Of a stretch of 64,000 bases of DNA, positions 47,335 through 57,498 are shown in pieces (position 1 is the stretch's first letter; every line of letters begins with the position of its first letter). The notes beneath the pieces were generated by a model. That model ran no database searches. It saw only the letters and a list, made by a program, of their open reading frames with translations, and was not told the origin of the DNA. Origin of the DNA: Neckera pumila (lineage: Eukaryota; Streptophyta; Bryopsida; Hypnales; Neckeraceae); NCBI GenBank assembly GCA_963969595.1, contig OZ018409.1, positions 31,447,282 to 31,511,281 of the forward strand. Reading direction: 5' to 3'. The translations under genes were made by a program, and so were the position numbers.

Positions 47335-48012
47335 ATCGATCAACGGAACAATATATCCGAAATGATCAATCCGAAAGCCAAAATGGCAAAATTACACCAC
47401 TGCTCGAGTTCCGCCATTTCACTCACCGCATTTCAATCTCGAAAAAAACAATCGCATTCCAAAACTCAGCTCCAAAAAACACGTAGAAAAAGACTAGCCT
47501 ACAATCAATCAAGCGACCAGTAAATCCAGGATAACCAACCCGAAGGCCAATAACGCAAAATGTCGAGTTCCGCCTTCAACTCCACCACAATTCCTCGAAA
47601 CAACAATCACATTCCAAACCTCGATCCACACCCAACCAAAAAAATTACTACAGTCGCAAACACTCTAATCTACACAACCAAAAAAACAAAAAAACTTTAA
47701 AAAAACGGGACAATACCTGAACCAAAAACCACATACCAAAACTCAGCTCCCGAGAAAGGTAGAAACACCAGTTATTAAACACTTCCGAACAATAACAAAT
47801 CCGATCGAATACACCAAACCAAGAGCCGAAAATGCAAAAATTACACGATTGCTCGAGTTCCGCCATCTAACCTCACCGCAATTCAAACTCGCAAAAAGAA
47901 ATCGCATTCCCAAACTGAGCTCCAAAGTGAACCACAAGAAAACTACAGCCGCAAACATTCGAATCTACACACCCAAAACACAAAAGCAAGAAATGAGATT
48001 ATGAGACCATAC
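47335..48012 (-). repeat. Threefold diverged tandem repeat in the SCAI 5' intron
   Basis: Three units of about 190-280 bases share 'ctcgagttccgcc' (near 47403, 47562 and 47851), 'caatc.cattcc.aaac' and 'agctcc', plus a 'cgcaaac.ct.aatctacac' block in two of them. A donor-like CAG|GTATTG context near 47716 copies the presumed true donor CAG|GTATGG at 48011-48013. Confidence 0.6.
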
Positions 48013-48330
48013 CTGAACCAAAAATGCTGGCGAGAAAACCTCCGCAATAAGGATGACGAGGGGAAGCTCGCGGTGTAGGGTGATGTGTAGCACCGGGGAC
48101 TGACTGGCAATCGATGGCTGCTATGGGGATGGCCAATGCAATCGGCGTGCGCAGTCGGAAAAAAAAAAGAGATAAAAGAGACGGAGACAGGACCACGACC
48201 GGCACGACGGAAGCAGGGCATCTTACAAGGCACGGCCGGGTGGCGGGAGCGGGCGCGGGTCGGGTGGTGGCCCAATACGATGGCGTCGGGCCCGACCCGA
48301 AGTTTTGCGGAAACGCTGGAACCGATCACG
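48013..48330 (-). promoter_or_regulatory. Probable first exon / 5' UTR and promoter edge of SCAI
   Basis: A GC-rich island in an AT-rich region, ending at the donor TTCAG|GTATGG at 48011-48013. On the minus strand it holds a pyrimidine-rich tract (TTTTATCTCTTTTTTTTTTCC) typical of plant 5' UTRs. The transcription start cannot be placed exactly; the minus-strand open frames over the island are treated as non-coding. Confidence 0.45.
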
Positions 48331-48636
48331 ACGTGAACGGGGATTCACCTTGTGATCAGATCGCGGTCTTTAAGACCGGGTGGTTAGTTTGTATTAGATA
48401 ACCGACGAGCCGCGGTAGCGGCGAGTAGGTTATCGGACATAACCGGTTGTTCACTTTTCAATCACAACCTTTGATCTTCATGATCCAAGGGTGTAGGAAG
48501 CAAGTTGAAAGGAGAGAAGGTTATGAGTTACAACTTGTAATGGCAATGGTGATGGGTTGCCAATGGGACAGTGCCACGTGAGTGTTGAAAACTCAACAAC
48601 CGATTATGTTTGAATATTTGGTCAAGGTAAGTTACC

Positions 48637-49077
48637 CTAAAACAACTTATGAGCGGCTAGGGTGAGTGAATTGACCCCCTCATTCCGGCCAAGGAGGATT
48701 GATCCCTTGTAACTTAGCCCATGTTTTTTGTTTTGATTTTTAACCCTGGAACGCCGCGGACGCCATTCCGTGGCCATAACATTGTTAGCCAAGCTTTGGA
48801 GATTCCCTTTTATTTTCAAAGAAAGAGGAGCCCCCCAAAGCTCAAAAACTTCTTGAAACTGAGAAAATGGAGGCCTAAGATCCATATGGGCACCTGCGAT
48901 GGGCCAAGGCTCACATTCAACAGTAAAATCACTGTTAAAGTCGCCAATGAGATCTCTTGTGATATAACTAAACCTCTCCCCCTGGTATATAGAGGGGAAT
49001 GATACCTCCAACTGGAGGGAGAGGAATCCAGTGATTAGCAATGTTATGGCGTTTCGATGATAATACTGTTGAGCCAA
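48637..49077 (-). CDS. Hypothetical 146-residue open frame, unidentified
   Basis: The first in-frame codon of the open stretch may be a non-ATG; the frame reads about 440 bases with a fairly even composition, including ITRDLIGDFNSDFTVE, AHMDLRPPFSQFQEVFELW and NNVMATEWRPRR. I recognise no family with confidence. The layout loosely recalls retroelement gag or endonuclease remnants in plants (GDFN is common in LINE endonucleases), but key residues cannot be verified. It lies upstream of the SCAI promoter, on the same strand. A real gene is unlikely; a retroelement relic is more likely. Confidence 0.25.
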   Translation of the reverse strand: MAQQYYHRNAITLLITGFLSLQLEVSFPSIYQGERFSYITRDLIGDFNSDFTVECEPWPIAGAHMDLRPPFSQFQEVFELWGAPLSLKIKGNLQSLANNVMATEWRPRRSRVKNQNKKHGLSYKGSILLGRNEGVNSLTLAAHKLF

Positions 49078-49762
49078 AACAGAAGGTTCAAAAGCATTTT
49101 TTCATCCTTCTTTTCCTTGTTGACCTTTCACATTGGGTTATGAAGAGTATCCAATTGAGTTTGTACTCTTTCCAATTTTTGTCTTCACGGAAAAGAGAAG
49201 CTATTAAAAAAATGAATCACAAAATATGCTATTTTAGAGTATTTTGGGAAGTTGTTGCTCCTTGCTTTAAATCTGAAATTTCTCCACAAAAATGATATTT
49301 TTTGAGTTTGAGTCAAACTAACAAAATGAAGGTCATCTACTCTAGTTTCTACTCCAATTTGAATTTTGAAAAAATTCCTAATATTGCATATTTTATTGCA
49401 ATTTGAACATTGGGTATATTTTTAATGTCTATTATTTTCTATTTATAGAATGACACGGAAATTGAGTTTACACCGTGATGTTTGTCATTGTGATATACAC
49501 TTATGGTGAAATTTTAAGATTTTTTGGAATATTTTTCTATTTAATATGATTTTTCTTCACTTTTTCTTCAAAAGTTCTTAAGAAAATTAGTTTTCCACAA
49601 AAAAATCTAAATTTTTTCTGAAGTAAAGAAGACATGTACTTTCATCTCTTTAAAATAAAAATAAAAATTTTCATACATATCTAATTGCAAAATGGTAGCA
49701 AATTGAGTGATGGATAGTGAGGTTTGAAATCAATGATTATGGGTCCGTCATTTAGGAGTTAA
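49060..49762 (-). mobile_element. TTAA element M, partial copy of element L
   Basis: Read on the minus strand from TTAA at 49759-49762, it begins CTCCTAAATGACGGACC and matches element L from 36078 onward: 'attgatttcaa.cctca', 'atcactc.atttgctacca', 'ttttgcaa.ta.atatg'. It also matches L beyond its nested insertions ('ctaaaatagcat.ttttgt'), so M is a copy that lacks J and K. The far end is not defined. Confidence 0.6.
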
Positions 49763-49764
49763 CA

Positions 49765-49880
49765 AATGGAAATCCACTGCATTAAAAAAACCCACATACA
49801 AGACAGCTAAGCCAGAAGGCTGGACAATTAAGAGATAATGAGCATGAAAAAAAGAAAGAAGCCAAAAGGAAGCAAAGATA
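49765..49880 (-). mobile_element. LINE-like 3' tail fragment
   Basis: On the minus strand a phrase 'gtggatttccattt' follows an A/T-rich stretch, recalling the tail sequences at 4590-4740 and 34690-34740. It is short and uncertain. Confidence 0.25.
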
Positions 49881-49904
49881 CAAGAAGGTTGTTCCATCTA
49901 TCAA

Positions 49905-50690
49905 CCCCTAAATTAAACACCAATGTTTTTTTTTCACATCTAACCGTAAGATCTTACACCTATTTGGTATAAAAAAGTGTGGAAAAAATTTTAGAATTTT
50001 TGACCGCACAAATTGTACGATATTTGCGTTGAAAGTGGAAAAAAAAAGTTTTCAGCTCATTGCGTGACTGCATTTTTCGACTTTGAACATTTTTAACTTA
50101 AAGTTTTTGTACTAAATTTAGAAAAACTTAATTCTCATTCTTAAAAAAATTGTTAAGCATAAGTAGGTACGAGATAGAAGGAAAATCTAAAATATTAATA
50201 TCTATTAGATGGAATTAAAATGCACTAATTTCAGTGGTGAGATTGTTCTAGCAAGTAAACTCAACTATGCAAAAAAAATGATGAAAAACTGCAAAAATTG
50301 CATTCAGAAATGAATCCTACGCGTTATTTTTTCAAAAAGATGCTCTAACTGCCCAAAAAACAAGAATGTCTATAACTTCCTCATAACAAATCCAAATGAA
50401 ATGAATCAAAGTTTTCCAAATAGACAAAAATGTAATCTATAAGAGAAAAATTCAAAAAAAAATTCAAATTTTTGCAAATTTTTTTATGCTGCCCCCCATC
50501 CCTTGTTTTGAGCTTATTTGGTTATAACCCTTGTTTCCAAGCACCGATTGTGAAAAAAATTATATTCCCACAAAGCTTAACAGTTCTTCTATCTTCAAAA
50601 ACGTTTCAAGAAAACACAACAAAAATTCAGCTCGTAGGTACCTGCCTAAAATCCCATTTGTCTCTTGAAGGGACAACAGTCCCTTAGGAA
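49905..50690 (+). mobile_element. TTAA element N (internally deleted, decayed)
   Basis: A 786-bp element between a decayed TCAA at 49901-49904 and TTAA at 50691-50694. It begins CCCCTAAA and ends TCTCTTGAAGGGACAACAGT then CCCTTAGGA. Compared with element A it lacks about 80-100 bases just inside the left end and some bases inside. It is non-coding. Confidence 0.75.
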
Positions 50691-50704
50691 TTAAGGTTAC
50701 GAAA

Positions 50705-51125
50705 TCAAGAAGCAAGAACCGGCAATGTTACCCCATGTTTTAGCCTTGGAGAAAACAATAGAATTTTTTATTGGCATTCATGATAAAACTTGCAAATTTT
50801 GAATTCATATTTGCAATCAAATGCCTCAAAATTGGCAAAAAGATGTGAAGAAATACAAAATTTATGTGGCACAAAATAGGGGGAAATTCTTACATTTACC
50901 CTTAGATGAGGCAATACGAAGGGTCAATTTTCCCTCACCCCTCATTCCCCCTAAGAAAAACATTGGAATTTTTTATTTGCCACCCATGATAAAATTTGAA
51001 AATTTTGAATTCATATTTAGAATCAAAGGCCCCAAATTGCACAAAAGAGGTGAAGAAATACAAAATTAGCACGACACAAAATAAAGGGAGATTGTTTACA
51101 TTTATCTTTGGCTAAAGGAACTGAG
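50705..51125 (+). repeat. Tandem duplication of about 200 bases
   Basis: Two copies (about 50740-50935 and 50940-51125) share 'tggaattttttatt.gccac', 'atgataaaa.ttg.aaattttgaattcatattt', 'aaattg..aaaag..gtgaagaaatacaaaatt' and 'acatttacc.tt'. The block is related to the interior of the MITE at 28021-28262. Confidence 0.6.
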
Positions 51126-53599
51126 GAGGTCAAATTATCCTATTTGAAAGTCCTTAGTGCACAATCCTAATGCATTCCTCAGTAAATTGCTATTTTTTCA
51201 CCAATTTATAATTAGAACTTGAAATTCTTTTTCAAATTTACACATTTGATGATGAAAATAATTTGCTTCAAAAGCTAGCTAAAATTATAGAGGAGTTGGC
51301 AAATCATAATTACCAAAGCATATTGCACTCCAAAATAGGTAAATTTGAGTTTTTTTGTATTCATTCAAAATACTTTGGGATGTACTTTCAATGATGAAAA
51401 ATTCAAGTTCTAATTAGAAATTGGTGAAAACTTAGCAATTTATTGAAGAGTGCATTGAAGATGCCCTAAGAGCATCACCCTCTTTGCATGGGCAATAAGC
51501 CCATGACGGAGGCAACTCCAATACATCTCCAGTATCCCAACATGGTCAACTGAATTTATTAGACCAAGCCCTCAAAACCAAAGTTTAAAAGGCCATTTTT
51601 CTAAGCCAATGGAATTTTGAGTGATCTATATAGAGATTATCTTTGTCACTATCATGTTTTTGTCCCCCAAGCTTCCAAGAATATAACTTCGGAAGGATGA
51701 GGGAGCAAATCTAGGAGAATATTATCTTATTTTATATTTTTTTTGTTGTTTAGTGAGCCTCAACGGAAGGACCATGGGAGAACAAATGAGATTTCAGGCC
51801 TGAACAAGACCACAAGTTCCTAGATAAGAAGGAACACTGGCACCAAAAAAAATCAACAAATTTCAAGGCTTGAATTGTTTCAATAATTTAATGACATGAT
51901 AAAAATTAATTATTATTTTTGAAATGGAGAAAAAACTTTATTTACAAATGATTGGGAACTTTGCCACATCAAAAATCTGATGTAATCAAGGCATTGCCAC
52001 ATCCAATTATTGTTTTTATTTTTATTTTTTTACAATTTTTTTTAATATTTAATATTTTGACCAACAATGTGCTAGTTCACAACCCTGAAATGGCCCTTCC
52101 ATGGCTTCATTTCTCTTCTAATGGATAGACTTGCCCACATCTACTCTAGAATTTGCCACAAGACATTTGGAGTGTGGTTTTAGTTGGGCAAAGGTGGCAA
52201 TGATCAAAGAGCACTGCTACTATGACCCATTACTATTAGTACGCCAAACAACCTTAGATTGAATTATGGAACCAAAACTTTGGAGAAGATGGATTGGGTC
52301 CCCATTGTACGTGCAATAGTGACTAAAGACAACAAATGTTGGCAAGGTTTCCAAGATTTTCAAGCATCCATTACATTTCATTTTGTCTTGTATATTATGT
52401 AGTTGCAAGTGACCACATTAAAAACAACAATCGATATGAATAGGCAAGGATACTCTAATTTATATTTGCAACACAAATAGAGTAGGTACAAGACAATGGC
52501 AAGAGCGGGGTAATATTTGGCCAGCCTTATCCCACATATATATGTAGAATGGAGGATGTGTTTGAGACTAGATCCTCTGTCTTGCTGGATGGAGCTATGA
52601 TTGCGGGGCATAGTGGCGGTTTTTGAAGGATAGTTTGGAGAGTAGCACTTCATTTAAGAAGAATGTATGTATTTCTTATGAATAATTGAATAATAATAAT
52701 TGTCATCATCATTTTCCATACTTCATCCATATATATATATATATATAGGTGTAAAGAACTTCATGACTCCAGTGAAGGTTGCTTGAAAAAAGTGAACTAA
52801 AAAATCCTAGGTACCCTAAATTGAAGTTGGTTTTAATGTAAAAATAAAATAAAATTTGTTGAATGTTTCAAGAAATTATAAAATATTACTACCTTTGTCC
52901 CAAAATGATCTTCTTGTTGGACAAAATGTTCTGGATTAAGGCTAAAAATAAAATTCTAAAAACCAATCTTGCACTATAAGTTGGGTTTGGTGCACTCCTA
53001 GCATCCTAGAAACTTTGAGTTTTGGAGCCCTTTTCAAAGTGTAGTTTAGAAATATTGAAAAGTATAATTTTTTGGACATTTTCAAGAAGCACCACTAGTC
53101 AATTAATTGTTGATTGTAAGGTCGTCGTTTTGTAAGCATTTAGTATATGCTTTGGAGTTTGTGGGGCCCTTTGTTCCGCCTTCCAGAGCTTCATCTCCTT
53201 CAATTGGACAATATTCAAAGGAATGCAAAAAATAAGAATGCAAGTTTCCCCACATGTGGCTTGTCCATGATAACTTTTTCAAATTTATGGACCAAAACAC
53301 CTGCAATATCCAATAACAACGCTGAAGTATTGAATCTATCGGCACCACAGCCAGTGGCACACCATCTTAAAAATCATACTCGCCAATGCACGTACAAGAA
53401 GTCATCAAAAAATAGTCAGTGCATTATAGAATTATTTGACCTCTACACTTTGCAAGGTGATTTAGAGTAAGGAAGACTTCTTATTTGCTTCTAAAATTTT
53501 CATGCGTGTACCTAATAAGTTGTAGTACTCCATTGTAATTAGAGTAAAAATCTCACTCTAAGAAAGCTTAAAGTTTATTGTCTCTACTTAGTAGAGTTG
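51126..53599. other. Intergenic, little recognised
   Basis: No gene was supported. There is an (AT)n microsatellite near 52728-52747, and a Stowaway-like single end (CTACCTTTGTCCCAAAATG) near 52889-52907 without a partner. Plus-strand open frame 53147-53470 lacks a recognised family. Confidence 0.45.
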
Positions 53600-53815
53600 G
53601 AAAATGTTTTTCTACTTACTTCAATGTTGTAATCTTGAAATCTACACAGTCAAATAGTTTGAATTTTTTTCACACATTGCCTTAGTGGTCTACAACACTT
53701 TTATATGGTTGGGATTCCAAAAGAAAATTAGTTTTTAATTTGGTCAATGCACCAAAAAATGGTAGTTTTTTGACAATTTCTCTTGCAAGGTCCTTTGGGG
53801 ATAAGTGAATTCTCA
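53600..53815. repeat. Decayed inner fragment related to 34260-34610
   Basis: Shares several blocks with 34260-34610 and ends at 'aggtcctttggggat', which resembles a decayed CCTTTAGGGG terminus. It is probably the right half of a dead TTAA element. Confidence 0.4.
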
Positions 53816-55072
53816 AACAAAATTTGCTTTACCATAGCTTCCTAGTAGCATGGACAATGTTTTGTCTAATAATGAATTAAAGTAAAAAAACTAGTTAGGC
53901 AATCCAAAAAATAATATATTAAAATCGGACAATTTGAATATACAATTAAAAGAATCAAACAATCATCCAAGTTGTTTTTACAATTTTTGGATGGTTGTTG
54001 CTACTTTTAATTAGCAAATTTAGACACCCTTTTAATTATTTATTTCCTGACTAAAATATGAGAAAGCTATGATGTTGATTTATGTGCTAACATGTGATGT
54101 GCCCACATGTTTAAATCATCCATGTTAATTACCTAAATGTCAACATCACATTTGATGGCCACGTGGACTTTTGTAATATTGTATGCCTTCTAAGCAATAA
54201 ATAATGCTATATGAAAATAAAGCTAATAGTCATTTGGATTTTAGAGTCCAATAATGAGGTGTAAAAAGGTCCTATGAAGATCAAAAGTCAACACAGCACT
54301 AATGGCAACACACACTACTATAGCCAAACAACAACCGCCTCGAAAGATATTTCTAAGAAATAAGAGTTAAATTATTGGAATTTTTTTAGAAAAAATAAAA
54401 ATATTCCAAAGGAAAATAAAGGATTTAGGACATATTCGAGGAGACGAATTCAATTTTTTGAAGAATAGTAAGTGTTTGCTTTAGATGCAATGAATATGTT
54501 GTTTAGCTAAAGTAATACAAAATCACTCTTTGATAACCATTTATTAGGTTTTCCCTAACAATTCTTTCTAAAATTTTACAATATTAGAACTTATTTAGAA
54601 AAATGTAAACATGGGGTTGTTGTATTTCTAGTAAAATTTTGATATAATACAACGTTCATTTGGCTTTGTAACGTTTGAATCATTTTTCAAATCGTTGAAT
54701 CTGTTGATATGTCTTCTATACAGATATAAGTCATAAATATGTTTGTAATGAGTAATTGGATCTATGGAACAAAAATTGGGAATTGGAAACTGGAAATACA
54801 ATATTTGAACATTCTATAGTTTGGGTCTCAATCAATTGAGCTTGCAAATGCAATAAAATTCTCAATAACTAAGAATTTTCAAATTTGAAAAGTAATTTAA
54901 GACTAACTTCATATTCTTAGTACGGCTCGGAAGCAACAAAATTCAACATTCAACGTCAAGTATTGAAACCGACCTAGGGATATGGTATGCCTCCTAAATT
55001 CTTAACTTCAAAGGGATCACAAGGTCACTAGATGGCTTCTCCAATACGGGTTTTTTCACCCCAAGTCCTTTA
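53816..55072. other. Intergenic, nothing recognised
   Basis: AT-rich with no gene or repeat family supported. Confidence 0.5.
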
Positions 55073-56450
55073 GGGGCTAAGAGCATCTAAAGTGATCCCT
55101 ATAACAGCAAATGACGGGGCATTCCATGAGGCCTGCAAACTGTCATATTTCCTTGGGGACAAACTGATCCAATGCAAAGCCAGCAATCTGAACGTCAAAT
55201 GGACATTTTTTCGCATTATATAAAGAAAGAAAGAAAAAAATTTACATTAACCCCTAAAGGACCGAGGTGATTTTCCTACCAAAAAACATTCAAAACTGTC
55301 ATTTCTATTGCAAAGAGAAAAGAGTTAAAAAAAAAAAAAAATTTGCATATCCAACCGTAAGATCTTATACTTGACTAGTATATGAATATGTGGAAGAAAT
55401 TTCAGAAACTTTGACCACGTAGATTGCAAGATATATGCATTTAAAGTGAAGAAAACAAGTTTTTTTCCATCTTGCTTGACTAGATTTTTTGGCTTTGAAT
55501 CTTTTTAGTTCAAATTTTTTGCACTATTGATTTCGATTTTCTACTTATTTATGTTAAACAGTTGAGTTGAGAATCTACCAAAAAAATTGAGGAAAAAAAG
55601 CACTTAATTTTCACTCATTAAAAAATTGTTAAGTAGAAGTGGGTACAAGATTGAAGAAAAAACTAAATTGTTAATAGCTTTTAGATGGAATTGAATCACA
55701 ATAATCCCAACGGTGAGATTGTGCTAGCAAGAAAATCTAACCATGTCTAATAAAAGAAAATTGAAAAATTCTCAAAATTGCATTCAAAAATGAATTCTAC
55801 AACTTATTTTTTCAAGAAGATGCTTAGATTGCCCGAAAAACTAAGATTGTCCATAACTTTCTCATTAATAGTCCAAATTGAATGAAACAAAGCTTCACAT
55901 GTAGACAAAAATATAATCTTTGAGGAAACAATTTGAAAAAAAATTATTTTGACTTTTTGTGATTTTTTTTGGGCTGCCCGCAAAATTCCAATTTTACTTA
56001 TTGTGCCATAACTTTTGCTCCCGGGCATCGATTAAAATAAAAATTATATATTTGCAAAGATCTTGCAAAAATACACAACCTCAAAAAATCCCAAAAAATA
56101 TTACTAAAAATTGAGATCGTAGGAACCTGCCCGGACCCAAATTGTCCCCCGAGGGGACAACCGGTCCTTTAGGGGTTAAAAAAAGACTTTTCATGAAAAC
56201 AAGGGAAGGTTGAATTGATTGGCACTTATAACAATGGGGAAAAGGAGTGACAATAATGATTATTTCTACATTGAGCCAACTTGCGGGCCGTTCACATTTT
56301 TGCAAATTTGCCAATCTCGGGAGGGCACATACCAAGGCCATGGAAGTGGAGCCCCCATAACGACTGTATTAGAGTGCAATTTTAATTACAAACCACTCGG
56401 CATAGTAGCAATACCGTCAATGTTGCAGGGAGCACTATAGATGCTCTAAG
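55073..56450 (+). mobile_element. Palindrome-family element HP2, interrupted by element O
   Basis: The outer ends CTAAGAGCATCTAAAGTG and CACTATAGATGCTCTAAG are inverted. The left flank 55080-55246 matches the left arm of the palindrome at 56447 onward ('aatgcaaagcc.gca', 'aacatcaaatgga', 'attata.aaagaaa'). The right flank 56180-56260 continues with 'gacttttcatg.aaac' and 'ggttgaattgatt'. It is an older, diverged relative of the palindrome next door, split by element O. Without O and one TTAA it is about 0.45 kb. Confidence 0.65.
55251..56175 (+). mobile_element. TTAA element O (nested in HP2)
   Basis: A 925-bp element between TTAA at 55247-55250 and 56176-56179. It begins CCCCTAAAGGACCGAGG and ends GTCCCCCGAGGGGACAACCG then GTCCTTTAGGGG. 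It is the closest sibling of element B. Both termini and both TTAA copies are intact. The empty site is visible at about 56627-56630 in the neighbouring palindrome. It is non-coding. Confidence 0.92.
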
Positions 56451-57352
56451 ACCATTTGCAATGCAACAATGGCAAAAAGGCCCTGCAACAGTACATCGCG
56501 GGCCATTCTACGAGACCTCTAAGTACTGATTCTTTCTTTGGAAAATTTGACCCAATGCAAAGCCGGCATCCAAACATCAAATGGACTTTACGGTATTATA
56601 AAAAGAAAGGAAGAAAAGAATCTACATTAAAGAAAGGACTTTTCATGGAAACAAAGAAGGTTGAATTGATTAGCGCACATACCAATAAACTTCTCTTTGC
56701 ATCCATTGGCTACTACCACTTTTTGTCATGATGACTCCCATCAATTAACTTGCCGAGAGTTTTGCCGGGGTTGGCAAAATGACAAAATATGCCAATCCCG
56801 AGGGGTCCCATACCGAGACCGTAAAAGTGGAGGTCTCCATACCGATTGCATTGGAGCACAATTTTAAATAAAAATTCTTGTCCACCTTGCACAATGACGA
56901 TACTGTGCAGGGTGGACAAGAATTTTTATTTAAAATTGTGCTCCAATGCAATCGGTATGGAGACCTCCACTTTTACGGTCTCGGTATGGGACCCCTCGGG
57001 ATTGGCATATTTTGTCATTTTGCCAACCCCGGCAAAACTCTCGGCAAGTTAATTGATGGGAGTCATCATGACAAAAAGTGGTAGTAGCCAATGGATGCAA
57101 AGAGAAGTTTATTGGTATGTGTGCTAATCAATTCAACCTTCTTTGTTTCCATGAAAAGTCTTTTCTTTAATGTAGATTCTTTTCTTCCTTTCTTTTTATA
57201 ATACCGTAAAGTCCATTTGATGTTTGGATGCCGGCTTTGCATTGGGTCAAATTTTCCAAAGAAAGAATCGGTACTTTAGAGGCCTTGTAGAATGGCCCGC
57301 GATGTACTGTTGCAGGGCCTTTTTGCCGTGACAGCATTACAGATGGTCTAAG
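56447..57352. mobile_element. Long near-perfect palindrome HP1 (foldback element)
   Basis: Two arms of about 447 bases (56447-56893 and 56905-57352) are inverted copies with an 11-base loop (ATGACGATACT). I see only a handful of mismatches, clustered at the outer ends. The ends read CTAAGACCATTTGCAATGC and its decayed partner GCATTACAGATGGTCTAAG. The same short frames appear on both strands because the arms mirror each other; they are not genes. The element ends 146 bases past the BASS stop codon, on its downstream side. A transcript across it would fold into a long double-stranded RNA. Confidence 0.9.
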
Positions 57353-57498
57353 CGAATGTGGTTTGCTTCCGCAATAAAGTTTCTCCTAGGGTCACCAACT
57401 CGAAAATTTGACAGGACTCAGAAGTGGAATCTTTACAATTAAATAAATCGTTTCAGTGAGGTCTCTCAGAGAAAGAGGATAGCAAAATTACAGGATCT
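57353..57498 (-). other. BASS 3' flank / probable 3' UTR
   Basis: The 146 bases between the BASS stop and the palindrome probably hold at least part of the 3' UTR; a poly(A) site was not placed. Confidence 0.35.

Noticed and set aside
56713..57084. Two pairs of identical 68-residue open frames on opposite strands
   Set aside because: They are mirror images created by the arms of the palindrome at 56447-57352, not genes.
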